From assembly GCA_037176845.1 (NCBI GenBank), contig JAYKXP010000041.1, forward strand, positions 124,001 through 188,000: a DNA stretch of 64,000 bases, written 5' to 3'. Shown piece by piece: positions 12,104 to 22,780 of this stretch (its first letter is position 1; every line of letters begins with the position of its first letter). This DNA is from Paramarasmius palmivorus. Taxonomy: Eukaryota; Basidiomycota; Agaricomycetes; Agaricales; Marasmiaceae. The position numbers were made by a program, and so were the translations under genes. The notes beneath the pieces were generated by a model. That model made no database searches and was not told the DNA's origin. It saw only the letters and a program-made list of their open reading frames with translations.

Positions 12104-13679
12104 ATGTCACCGATCTTGCCTACAAGCACCCGCGAACTCTATTACCCCAAGGTCAGTTGCCTGTGTAGCTTCGCTGTTTTACGGCCTCTCATTCTGCCCT
12201 CCGTGGACTCTAGCTTGGGTCATACAACAATCTTAAGTTCAGAGAGAGCACACTTCCCTCTGAACTTCAGCCTTCCGATGTCCTCGTCAAGATCCACGCC
12301 GTTTCTCTTCAGGTATGGCCGACATGTCGTGACCATCCGCCTCGCAATCTCATGTGCTTCGTAGTTCAGGACCTCTTGGATTTTCCCGTGGGACGTATCC
12401 CCTTCCAACCCACCCGAATTTGACCTCTGTCCCTGGTGTTCTGAGGATATAGGGCCGGAGAATGTCCTCGCTGTGGGCGAACAGCTAGTCACTGCAAATA
12501 GGAACAGTCGGAGACCGTGTTTGTGCAAACTAACTTCTCCTGTGAAGAGCATCTTTTGATGAGGATGATCCTTCGCCGGCTTCGAGGTGTCAACCTGCAT
12601 TGGGGAGGGGGTGTCTGACGGAGTCTTTGACTACAGTTAACAATGTAGTTTTCCGATAGAAACAGGTAGGTCGTGCATGAGCCATCGGTATGTGTGCGCG
12701 ATTGGAAAGAGTACGAAAGACGAACCAATTTGACTACTAGGCCTTGTTGCTGATTCCCGATCATTTATCCTATGAGAGAAGCCTCCACATAGACCTGGTG
12801 CAGCTGCTTAGCGAGCCTACAACGCACTGCGCGGGTGGCCCTGTTCCTAGTGAAGGAGGCGAGACATTGTCCTTGTTTCACTGCACTGGCGGTGTAATCC
12901 ATGTAAAGATTTCAATTACTTCCTCCCTTCATCCCGCGAGCTATTCTTGAACGGTACCAGTTTTTTGATTCGCGCCTTCAATTCGCCGTCGCATTGGGCG
13001 CCACAGCGGCTAGTCTTGACGTCCTCGCTCCGACGACAAACTGGAGCCCGCGGGTATGGTTATTACGGCGCGAGCGTACAGACGATCCAATTACAGTGAG
13101 GCAACTGCCTGATTGGGAGAGAGAAAGTCATGACAGATTACTGAAGGGACGTGAGAGTGGTAGACCACACGCGGTGCGAAGTCGGTGGTCCAGGAACCTT
13201 TCGGCAAGTCGCTTGATGGTCACAACGAATCGGGAGGATGGATTCATGCCATTGGTGGGCTCGAAGCCTGTAAAGTATTTGTACCGTTTCTGTCCAGATC
13301 CCGAGCCAGAGTGGGGAATGACTATGCATGCAGAAAGAGAATGCAAATCTCACTGTCGCAAACGTAGTACTCAGTACCATCGTGAAGGGACTTAACATCC
13401 GAGGTATCCTGGTTAGGGGTCTGGTTTGAATAGAGTACGATGGACCTTTCATTTCTGTCTCGTATCCGGGAAATGCTAATACCTTTGACAGCTCTGGTTC
13501 AAGGAGATGAATCCGCTGATTACACCAGTCCGTCCCCCAGCTGTCACTCGTCACCGTTCATTGACAAAGTGTTCTCTTATCGACGGATACGATCAAGGCA
13601 TAACGAATACCTCAAAAAGAAAAGGTTAAGGAATCAACAAGCCCATGTCCGTGGGAAAGTTGTCATCAAGGTTGCGTGA
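12104..13679 (+). pseudogene. Alcohol dehydrogenase/quinone oxidoreductase, copy 2 (decayed)
   Basis: This stretch aligns along its whole length with dehydrogenase copies 1 and 3. It keeps the start ([16 protein letters not shown]), the first splice donor, the region before the second intron, and the terminal VVIKVA end with TGA. The middle has many small insertions and deletions: the segment after intron 2 is frame-shifted, the GDRV region contains an in-frame TAG (near 12485), and the Rossmann half is broken in several places. No full reading frame can be built by any splicing. The promoter with its TATA box is still recognisable, so it could be transcribed. It is a dead member of a three-gene tandem family. 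Confidence 0.82.
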
Positions 13680-14435
13680 AGTGTAATGTATTATGCATAT
13701 GTATGTAATAATGGAAGGCATGAAACTGTTATGCTACTAGTCCAAAAGAAGTGTCTAATTGATGCTTAGCGTTCTGAGACATTGCGCTCGTACGAACCTA
13801 ATGTCCATCTGCATTCTTTCGGGAGGCACGATTACTAGCCTTCGAGTAGCTCTGCAAGAGTCTTGATCCCGCTCTACAGTTACTGTCCACTAGATACCCG
13901 TCGATACGATGCAGATGACGGGTAGACAGAAACAAATGAATGTCTCCTTCCCTCACATAAGAGTAAGAGGACAAAGATTCTTCCTCTTATTGATGTGTTG
14001 AGATTCTCCTAAGTCGAGACTTGTGTGAAGCCAATGTGAAGCTTGAAGCTTGAAGCGTCGTTGACGATGATGGTGACAAGATGGAATGACTGAGTCCTGA
14101 CATGCACATTTGCGGCTGACTCAGGCTTTTCCCACAGGCCACGTTGCTTGGATCCAACCATCAACGACCCGAGATCCCCAGATTCCCCAGCCCAGGCAGG
14201 ACTTCGATAATACTCAGAACTTCTCCGAGAGCGCTGACCGAGCTCATCGCGTCATATATTGCATGTCAAGAGCCTTTTCGGCCCATGTCAGTGCGTCATT
14301 CGGAAATTTCTTCAACTTTTCGAGCCACATCGCTAATTCAGAGTTCCCGCTAGTGCTTTCGCGTATCCCCAGGGGCCAGGATGAATCCTATAAATTGAAG
14401 TGATCATTGGGGTAGTAGAGGTAACCAGACCCACT
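13680..14435 (+). promoter_or_regulatory. Intergenic region and promoter of dehydrogenase copy 3
   Basis: No gene is seen in 13680-14116. The segment 14117-14435 is the duplicated promoter shared with copy 2, with TATAAAT at 14389-14395, about 41 bp upstream of the ATG at 14436. Confidence 0.5.
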
Positions 14436-15856
14436 ATGACACCGACTCTGCCCAATATCACTCGCGAACTCTATTATCCCAAGGTCAGTAGTCATGCACC
14501 TCTGCTTGTTGTGAATACCTCTCACTGATCTATCCTGCACGGCCTCTAGATTGGGTCATACACCAACCTCAAGTTCAGAGAAAGCACTCTTCCATCCGAG
14601 CTCAACCCTTTCGACGTCCTCGTCAAGATCCACGCTGTTTCTCTCCAGGCATGTCGAGTTCCACAGAAAGTTTGTTCAATCTGTGATACTCCTCATAGTT
14701 CAGGGATCTTCTGATCTCCCGAGGGACGTACGTCCTTCCGACACCAGATTATCTCGTTCCTGGCTCGGACATGGCTGGGGAAATTCTCGCCGTGGGTAAT
14801 CAAGTAACGCAATGGAAAGTCGGAGACCGCGTGTGCTCGAATTTCTCCACGAAACATATTTATGGCGATATTACGCACGCTTCGAGACTGAGTGCTCTGG
14901 GGGGTAGCATTGATGGAGTGTTGACGCAGTACAAGGTGTTCCATGAAATCGTACGCTCTTATGCAATAACTACTCGATCAGCTTCCACCGGATACTTATA
15001 CTATGACTCTACAGGCCCTTGTTGCGATCCCAGAGCATCTATCTTATGAGGAAGCATCTACCTTACCTTGCGCTGGCCTTACGGCCTATAGCGCATTGAA
15101 TGGTCCTATCCCTGTTAAAGGAGGTGACACCATCCTCGTCCAAGGCACAGGTGGTGTATCCTTGTATGTCTTCTGTTGCTTGTCCGAATCGTGTAGACCC
15201 GACTCTTCTAATCAACTCGACATACCAGCTTCGCGCTCCAACTCGCCGTCGCAATCGGAGCCAATGTCATTCTCACGTCTTCTTCCGATGATAAACTCGC
15301 ACTCGGAAAGAAGTACGGAGTGAAGCACACGATCAACTATAAAAAGACCCCTGACTGGGAGAAAGAAGTGATGAAAATCACTGGAGGACGCGGTGTGGAT
15401 CACACAATTGAAGTTGGTGGTCCCGGAACATTTGGAAAATCACTCGAGGCCACCCGACTCGGAGGATGGATTCATGCCATTGGGGTGCTCGATCCAGTAA
15501 GTTTCTCGCTCCGCTTGTTGGAAACAGACGATGACTGTTGCTCACAGCAAGAGGATACTAATCTTACCGTTACGAGTATTATAATTGGTGCTATCGCGAA
15601 GGGACTGAGCATCCGAGGTATCCAGGTTGGATCTGTCGAATTGTACGTATCGGGAGATATCTTCGTCGCGTTTGAATCGCAAGATGATCTAATCCATTGA
15701 TATAGGTTCAAAGAGATGAACCGTTTGATTGCCAGCTGCCCGGATGTCACTCGCCCTGTCGTTGATAAGGTGTTCTCTTTCGAGGATACTATCAAGGCAT
15801 ACGAATATCTGGAATCACAGACTCATGTGGGGAAGGTGGTTATCAAAATCGCATAA
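14436..15856 (+). CDS. Zinc-independent alcohol dehydrogenase/quinone oxidoreductase, copy 3
   Basis: Seven exons (14436-14483, 14550-14648, 14699-14950, 15015-15163, 15229-15496, 15548-15642, 15706-15856), each exactly the length of its counterpart in copy 1, encode 353 residues. The protein has the GroES-like half ([14 protein letters not shown]) and the Rossmann half with [15 protein letters not shown]. Intron 2 has a GC donor (GCATGT) where copies 1 and 2 have GT, and copy 1 has a GC donor in intron 1 instead. Intact and probably functional. It lies tail to tail with the P450 gene (195 bp between stops). An NAD(P)H-dependent oxidation or reduction of a small carbonyl, alcohol or quinone is the likely reaction; the substrate is not predictable. 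Confidence 0.86.
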
Positions 15857-16050
15857 AGCGTATGTACGAATGCAAAACGAAGGGATTAGGTCAATAGAAG
15901 CGCAGACCATTCATAAGTAACGGTAACCCCGTAATCCGTAAACCTCGGTAGTCTCTGCGAGATGGGATACTCTATACAAAACTGTGAAATATCTAGTCAC
16001 CTATCCCGACCAGGAATACACGTTTTAACACAAGAGCTGGGTATCTTGAT

Positions 16051-18191
16051 TCAACAAGACCTTGTTCTCCGTCGCAACGATACCCTCGCATTCGAAGGCG
16101 TTGTAGTTATCCAAGTCTTCCACTCCGTGATACTCTTCTGCTCCTCAAAAGACTTGCCCCTTAAGTCCGCCGGTGGTAAAATGTCATACTCCTTCACGAG
16201 ATTTGCCACAATACACAAGACTTCCGTCGTAGCAAACGTTCTGCCGATGCAACTTCGAGGACCTGCCGAGAACGCTACGACTAGCAGGGGTTCAGTAAAC
16301 AGTTTGCTAGAGTAGAACAAAGAGACGTACAGGCATCTCTTGGCCAACGATAGGTATCCGTATCTATGAAACGCTCTGGCTTGAATTCATCGACATCTGA
16401 CCCCCAATGGAGAGCTAGCATTTCGTTGTGAGCGGCACGCAAGACTAGACGAAGGGTCGACCTACGATTCATGTGCACTGAGCTGAGATCCATGATAACC
16501 TGCGAGCCACGCTTGATATGTACAGGGAATTCTTCGTAATCCTCAAAGCCAGGCTTGAACCGCTTGCCTCGGAGAATGGTGTCTGACAGCGCTACGCGAC
16601 CGAACCGGGGAGTGATTGTGCAGAGTCTACTCGATTCGTGGAACACAGCGGTGGTATAGATTAATTTCGACATGTCTTTGTAATCCTAGATGGATGGATG
16701 TGCATGAGATTCATCGAGCATTGAAGGAGGTCTAGCTCGCTTACTTACCAATGAGCTATCGTCCCCGTTCGCCACACTGAGCACCTCCTCCCGCACCTTC
16801 CGCTGAATATCAGGGTAAATGGCCAAAAATGCGACCATGAAGCACAGCGAGTGGGCACTAGTTTCTGTAACACCAGTGAGACTGACACCACGAATGATGA
16901 CGAGAACCACGAACCATGACCGGCAACGAGAAATATCTACCGGAGTAGTTTCTCAGTATGAAGATGGGGAATGAAAGTAGCAACTCACAAATGTATTGGT
17001 CAATAGCTCTCCGTCATTGAGCTTCTTTCCATCCTCCTTACTATTCGCTTCTACCAGATTCCTCAACAGCGCTGCATCTAGCCTCTTCTCCTCACTGCCT
17101 TCGCCTTGATCGACCCATACCCTGGCAAGCCGAACCAAGTCCATCATATGAGCCTCAATATTCTTGAAAGATTGCCGAATCATCTTCAGCTGCGGAATGT
17201 CGACTTTCTCCGCTATGTCAATCACCCAGTTCGGAGTGAGCGAGCGTTGTATGAGGTTATCGGCGGATGCTGAAAGGGATTCTTCAAAAGGCATGAGTTT
17301 GCCAGTGTCATGGCCTAATTTCGACGAAGATTCTGCCCACGATGGACGTCTTCCGAATGCGGCCGCTTGTATAACTTGCATCGCAATCTTTTGGACTGTT
17401 TAGTGGATGGTATGCGCGCAGAGAGAAAAGTACCCACAACTGTCATATCACTGAGGAGATCCACGTCAACGAATTCGCCCGCTTTTTCCTTCTCTTTGGC
17501 AGTCACCCATTCCGACATGATTCGAGACGTTTCTTTCCATACCAGGGCATTGTTGGCCTTGACGATATCATGTCAGCATAAGCTAAAGGACAAAAGAGCA
17601 AGCTGGGCGCACACCTCATTAAAAGCCGTCTTCACGATCCCCTTGTGGGCTTTCCACTCGGCGCCTTCTGTCGTAATGATGCTCGAGCCCCAGATGTTCA
17701 ACACCGGCTCGTACTTTGATTACCACCTTCGTGTCAGCGTTTTGATTGGAGAAAGAGCAAAGGACGTACAGCATTCATGTCCTTCCCGAAAACATCCCTC
17801 TTGTTCGCTATAGTCTTGATAGCGTCGCCATCTCCAATCCAATAAACACGTTCTCCGCTCCATAGCACGACGGAGCTCAGGATCGTGCTCCCGTAGTGAG
17901 CATAGACTGGCAGAGAAAGTCAGAACACAACACGAAGAAATAGGCAACAAACGCACGATTGAACATATCGTGATAGTCATGGAACCGCCATTTCATGGGC
18001 GACCACCTATCTGTTGCCAACGATAGACCACCAAAGGGGTTGTACAACAGAACACCGCGACCTGGGCTTGATCTGATAGCCGGATCGCGCAGGGCTCTGA
18101 TGAGTTGAATGACAGTTTTGAGAGCCCAGACGAGAAAGAGACCAGCGAAGACAGTCGTGAAGGTAAGGGAGCTTGTGGGTGATGAGGACAT
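16051..18191 (-). CDS. Cytochrome P450 monooxygenase
   Basis: Ten exons on the minus strand (17957-18191, 17770-17906, 17615-17713, 17434-17557, 16989-17395, 16915-16936, 16749-16864, 16466-16685, 16331-16414, 16051-16274) give 555 residues. An N-terminal membrane anchor (FAGLFLVWALKTVIQLI) places it on the ER. The I-helix oxygen-binding motif AGHET (about 339-343) is formed only by joining a 22-nt microexon to the next exon. The K-helix ExxR is Glu397-Arg400, a PERF motif follows, and the heme loop is FSAGPRSCIG with Cys490 as ligand. The last acceptor is ambiguous: using the AG six bases earlier (exon from 16280) adds two residues. It would hydroxylate or otherwise oxidise a lipophilic substrate, and fits as the oxygenase of the neighbouring transporter, hydrolase and dehydrogenase genes. 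Its 5' end is duplicated at 22781-23908. Confidence 0.88.
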
Positions 18192-18909
18192 GATGGTCAG
18201 GAAGAGGACAAGGCTGTCGGTCCCTCTTGATTGTCATAATAAAAGGGTCGTGATAGCGAAGATACACATCAAAATGATGGAAGTAGCGCCGCAAAGATGG
18301 TATTCAAGTTGGTTTGGGGATCGGATGTACCCGGAGGTACCTTACCAAGGCCGGCGTAGATTGGTATCAGCGTCGCTTGGGCTCTGAGTGGACTGAGGGA
18401 TGTATCAATGCTCTTGGAAGTTACTAGACACTACTATCCGAACAGTCAGCTCTCAAAAGGACATAAATGTGAAGAATAAGGCTTACGACTCGCCGGATGG
18501 ACTGAGGAATTTCGAGATAGACTCCCAATATATCTAGCCGAACCTATCCACCACTATGGTCTGCGGCCGTTTCTTCCCACCAGCAAAGTTCGCTCACAAT
18601 ACCAAGGATGGAGATGCGAAATAAGCATGTTTGTAACTCTGCTTTTCGAAGATGTCGAGGAACAATGGTGATGTTTTCAGTAAACGAGGCATCCTTGGGT
18701 GCAGGTTGGGTGTCCCGGTCACAAAACCTCCGGAGCGGAATCCGCGTAGGTACATGTATAGCGCGTAGCGAGTTTCAGGAAGTAGGAATAGCCAAGGATA
18801 TTCTGTTTGCAGCGATTGGCCACAGAAAGGTCGTCAGAGTCGTCCATAGCTGACGTTCATTCATAATTAACAGATGTAGAAGGCATAGAAACAACACTCA
18901 TCCCGCTGC
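17763..18909 (-). repeat. Segmental direct repeat, left copy (P450 exons 1-2 plus upstream)
   Basis: This 1.15-kb stretch, covering the first two P450 exons and about 720 bp upstream, is repeated in the same orientation at 22781-23908 with small differences. It forms the left border of the segment that holds the decayed MACPF gene and aegerolysin 1. The upstream part (18192-18909) holds no supported gene. Confidence 0.8.
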
Positions 18910-18957
18910 ATCCCACAACGCTCTCCAGAATTCTTATTGACCTCTTACTCTGGAATG

Positions 18958-20101
18958 CGACACAAGATCGACTTGAACTTTCATGACCAGTAGTCGTAAC
19001 AGGATTGCGACTCGCCTTAAGCGCAAAGGTGGGCTTGACGATCTGTGCCTGGGAAACGTCAGCGCTATGGCTGAGCCAACACCATCCGGCGGGAATAGCG
19101 TCCTTGGGACGATAGATGGCTTTGGGGTACTGGCTAGTGTCCAGAACCTGTTCAAAAGTATACATTAGCGTTAAACGGAACGAAACGAGAGCGGGACTTC
19201 ACCAACTTGTCGAGCAATGGCTTCAAGAGATTGCGGACAGTGGTGAACGAGAGACTGACCGTGTGCAGCTGATGCACCACCGCCCCATCCGTTCACAGCG
19301 CCTTCAAGTGAGACTTTGATATCTTGCTTTACCTCACTTTCGTTTTCCTGTGAGAATAACAATGAGTATGAACTGGAACATGAACAGCCAAGTTTGAACG
19401 TACACTCCTGGAAAAGGTGACCATCGTGTGTGCAGAGAGAACACCTCTAATCTGACCTTGCCACGGAAAACCTGGCCAAACTCTTGAAACACATTGTACA
19501 GCGCTTCACGCTTCTCGGGAGGTGTTGGCTTGGTCAACGCAGCGTTGATTGCGTTCATGAAGTCAGTGCTAAGCTGAACATAATCTGCGAAGCCAGAGCC
19601 TAGAACGCCGAAGTCAATTCGACTTTGCGGAAACATGTACCTTGACGACATGAGAATGGTCTTTTCGTTTTCAGTGTTTTTTTGTAGCTTGAACTCTCTG
19701 AGTATTCTGAGCTCCCAGTTACACTGTTGGGTTACTAGTCAGTATGTGAGCTCCCGCAGGTGGCAGGCACTGACTAGGGTGTAGAAACCTTGCCAGACTC
19801 AGGTATAGTTGGATTCCATGAGTGTCTGGGTGAATTCGGCTTCAACGGTGGTCGCGTCAATGGTGGTGCGATTGTCGATGACGGTCCGCAAGGTGTTAGG
19901 TCGCACAATCAGCTCTCGACTACTGGGTTGTGGACCATCTTGAGTCATGACGATTCCTTTCAGGAGATTGTTGTCGATCTACCAGGTAGAGATGAGCGAG
20001 ATAATTTACATGTTCGGAGTGACGAGAGTTACCAGTTTGTTTCTCTTGACTGGGTCATTGTTCACATTGTTCAGTGTGTCGCCGTCCGTTGACGAGGCCA
20101 T
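18958..20101 (-). pseudogene. MACPF-domain pore-forming protein, copy 1 (decayed)
   Basis: On the minus strand this segment matches the intact MACPF gene at 27622-29570 piece by piece. Recognisable are the start (near 20101), the second exon (DNNLLKG...SSRELI), the third exon with FDFMNAIN-like text near 19560, the WGGG exon near 19270-19340, and the exon with YPKAIYRPKDAIPAGW near 19080-19140. Damage is extensive: a one-base loss creates an early stop near 19803, a further shift follows in the third exon near 19440, exons 5 and most of 6 are missing, and nothing corresponds to the last three exons. The copy ends near the direct repeat. It is divergent from aegerolysin 1, in the same arrangement as the intact pair. 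Confidence 0.78.
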
Positions 20102-20760
20102 CTTCTTGATTTTAGGCTTAGCCGATGGTTTCTGAGATCTGTGAACAAGGCAACAGAGACTGGGGCATATGAAAGCATACTGCAGAAGTGCTCATCTATG
20201 AAATGCAGAGCAGCCTCCTAAATGACCGATTCGATAGACTGGACAGTAACTGGACCATCAGAGTCCGTCAAGTCGCCCACGTCGACGGACTAGACAAATG
20301 TGTCAGCGCAAGGTTGAGAAGATCAAGGGCGAGCAACGGCACACTTGGGTAGAGGCAAGGTTCCGAGGTAAGGTTGAGTTCATTGTATCTTATCACGATG
20401 GATTGGGGTTGGGGCGTAATTGTTCTTCGTCACCGATACGGACCAAGAATGCAGAACCGTCATTTAGATCTCAGATTTGATGATAATTGTTGCGAACGTT
20501 TCTTCATATCCACATGCCTTTGGGGTGGTTCAAGTTCGTTTCCGAGCAGAAGCTTAGGCACTTTCTAGCCTTCTATTGAAATGAGAATCATGGTCAACTA
20601 GGTATTTTTGGGAAGACTCACCTTCGAAACAGGGCCCTGACGAGTATCTCTTGAACACTCGATTCTTCAACCCTTCAAATATGAATGTATCACCCGAGAA
20701 GTCTCCGTAAGATGAATGTGGATTCAGTAAGATAATCAGGGAGAACGTCGCCTCCGACAA
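20102..20760 (-). other. Possible remnant of an unidentified minus-strand gene
   Basis: Several protein-like pieces follow each other on the minus strand: an ATG-started 46-codon piece (MSEATFSLIILLN..., from 20760) ending at a GTGAGT donor, then pieces near 20470-20570 (KLLLGNELEPPQRHVDMKKR), 20400-20460 (DGSAFLVRIGDEEQLRP) and 20190-20290 (SVDVGDLTDSDGPVTVQSIE). They are in different frames with no complete splice path and one in-frame TAG. This may be a decayed gene lost between the pore-forming pair. No family is recognised. Confidence 0.25.
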
Positions 20761-21938
20761 TGGTGGATGATGGAAGAACGTGATGCCAGCTTGTTACTCT
20801 CTGTCACGTTGTCACACTGGCGTATCTCCGCCATTGCCAACTGCCGTGTACTAGCGTGTACTGGTACGTTAACATTCTCCTCCAGAAACGAAGCCTCCCA
20901 AATTAGCCCTATATTTGACCGTTCTCTTCGCCAGTCACCCTCAGAACCCGAACAAGGCCTGTAGCAGCTCGATGATAAAACTTGAAGATAAGAAGGTGCG
21001 CAAAAGGTACGAGCCTAATCTTAGGGCCAAGATGTACTTATAATATCTAGAACTTTCCTCAAGGACTAAGCACTGGGTTAACCCCTGATCTCTTCAGCAA
21101 CTGCCAGCAAGTTGGCAACAACTCAGTTTCCCGACGTGTCAAACTTTCTAAAAGCCAAAGCGATTACACCCCACCCCTCATAAGCAAGACAATATGCAAG
21201 GAAGACACACAGCTGAGCATGCGCTATTGGGATCAGATCAAGATGTACAAGGTGGAATGCGGACCGAAACTAGCTTTGACTTCTCGGTCATGATCTTCTC
21301 CAAGTTCAACAAACGACTCTTCGCGACCCGGGTGGACTGTGGTGCGTGATGCTGTAATCTCTCTTTCTGTACAATTCTCATGATAATGGTCCTGGAAACG
21401 TCCGATACAAGGAATCAGTAAGGCCTCCAGCACTTAGCGGATAGTACCGTTACGGGTCATCTTTCTATTGCCGTCACCTTCTAAAGAGACGGTTGAAGCG
21501 TATCAAATATATTGCTAAAACCTGCTTTGTTCAATGGCATCGAAGTTATCCGACAAGTTGGTAAAGAGATGGGACCTGGCATACCTTTATTATTATTATT
21601 TCTCTTCCTAGTCTTGTTCGGGCCCTCATTCATCGCTCCAGCTTCAATTGTAATGAACGAGCGTCGTGACGCTTCTATTCGCAAATTATGGTCTCTTCAT
21701 CCAGGGACTTGACCCCGAGTGCTAAAAGAACGCCGTCGTGGTACTTGTGTAGCCAAAAGTAGAGATGGTCAATCACATGGGCCCACAATCGCTCAGATAC
21801 GGGGACCTCATCCCAAATTTTATTGACTCGTAATAGCTTGCCGATACAATAGAAAAAGGTATAAAAGGCTCGATTATGGGCAGTCATAATCAACACTCGC
21901 ACTCGATTGAAAACTAACTCTTCTGCTCTTCGACAATC
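20761..21938 (+). promoter_or_regulatory. Upstream region of aegerolysin 1
   Basis: No coding exon is supported in this 1.2-kb stretch. A TATA box (GGTATAAAAGG, 21858-21868) lies about 75 bp before the ATG at 21939, almost the same spacing as the TATTTAAA box before aegerolysin 2. Confidence 0.5.
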
Positions 21939-22409
21939 ATGGCCTACGCTCAATGGGTTACCATCATCATTCACAACGTTGGCACTGGCAGTTGCAAGAT
22001 CAAGAACTTGGGCCTCAGCTGGGGTAAGCTTTATGCTGATGGTAAGGTCGCGTTTTTTCTCTATGCAAACAGGCACTCATTCCTCCCACCTTCAGGCAAC
22101 AAGGACGAAGAGCTCTCCACGAGCCAGTTCAATAACAAGGTCATTGGGCCCGACGAGCAGATTCAGATCAACTCCTGTGGTCGCGAGGACGCAGCCTCTG
22201 GCACTGAGGGATCTTTCGATCTCGTTGATCCCAATGACGGTGACCGCACTATTCGTCACTTTTACTGGGAATGCCCTTGGGGCAGCAAGGCCAACAGTTG
22301 GACCGTTAGCGGCTCCAACTCCAAGTGGATGGTTGAGCATCAGGGTGCCAACTATGACGGTGGCGCTCTCGGGACTATAACCGTCAATGTCCTCGAGAAA
22401 AGCACTTAG
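21939..22409 (+). CDS. Aegerolysin 1 (small membrane-lipid-binding component of a bicomponent pore)
   Basis: Two exons (21939-22041, 22096-22409) encode 138 residues, the usual aegerolysin length. There is no signal peptide, as is normal for the family. The 54-nt intron has no stop and a multiple-of-three length, so it could be read through; it is called an intron because aegerolysin 2 has one at the same codon and phase. Family traits are the Trp-rich core (RHFYWECPWGS, SGSNSKWM) and the CGRED segment. Known aegerolysins fold as a beta-sandwich that binds sphingomyelin/cholesterol or ceramide phosphoethanolamine and recruits a MACPF partner to make pores. The divergent MACPF neighbour here is dead, so this protein would need the intact partner at 27622-29570. 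Confidence 0.92.
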   Translation: MAYAQWVTIIIHNVGTGSCKIKNLGLSWGKLYADGKVAFFLYANRHSFLPPSGNKDEELSTSQFNNKVIGPDEQIQINSCGREDAASGTEGSFDLVDPNDGDRTIRHFYWECPWGSKANSWTVSGSNSKWMVEHQGANYDGGALGTITVNVLEKST

Positions 22410-22780
22410 GGTAAGTAGGGATGCAGTAACACTCATTTGGGCAAGTCGCTCATGTTGCACCTCCTAGCATTTCCGGCCAATTTGAATGCACACCATCGAT
22501 GTCCATTCGCATTTTTGTACTCAATTCCCGTTTATGTTTCTTTGATGAGTTGGAGGGTGTAGAATACTTTGATTAAACAAAAAAAAAAAAAAGTCGGACA
22601 CAGTATATAGATTGTAGTGGTGTTTTGTGATGTATTGGACCATACTTCTATCAAACGAAAAATGTCAAGTATATCTTCGAATGTAGTGTTTCGTTAAGTT
22701 CCAACGTTTTGGATAGATACGATTGTGCAGCGGCGCAGTATTAATGCACGATTACATCGTGAATCAAACAACCAAGGAAC
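22410..22780. other. 3' flank of aegerolysin 1
   Basis: Non-coding. It contains a run of 14 A residues near 22579-22592, about 170 bp after the stop codon. No further feature is seen before the direct repeat begins at about 22781. Confidence 0.4.

Noticed and set aside
20298..20480. Plus-strand frame with KVEKIKGEQRHTWVEARF
   Set aside because: Competing minus-strand frames in the same bases look equally protein-like and neither has complete splicing; not called as a gene.
22579..22592. A-run downstream of aegerolysin 1 as a sign of retrocopying
   Set aside because: The gene keeps an intron at the same position as its paralogue and has its own TATA box, so it is not a processed copy.
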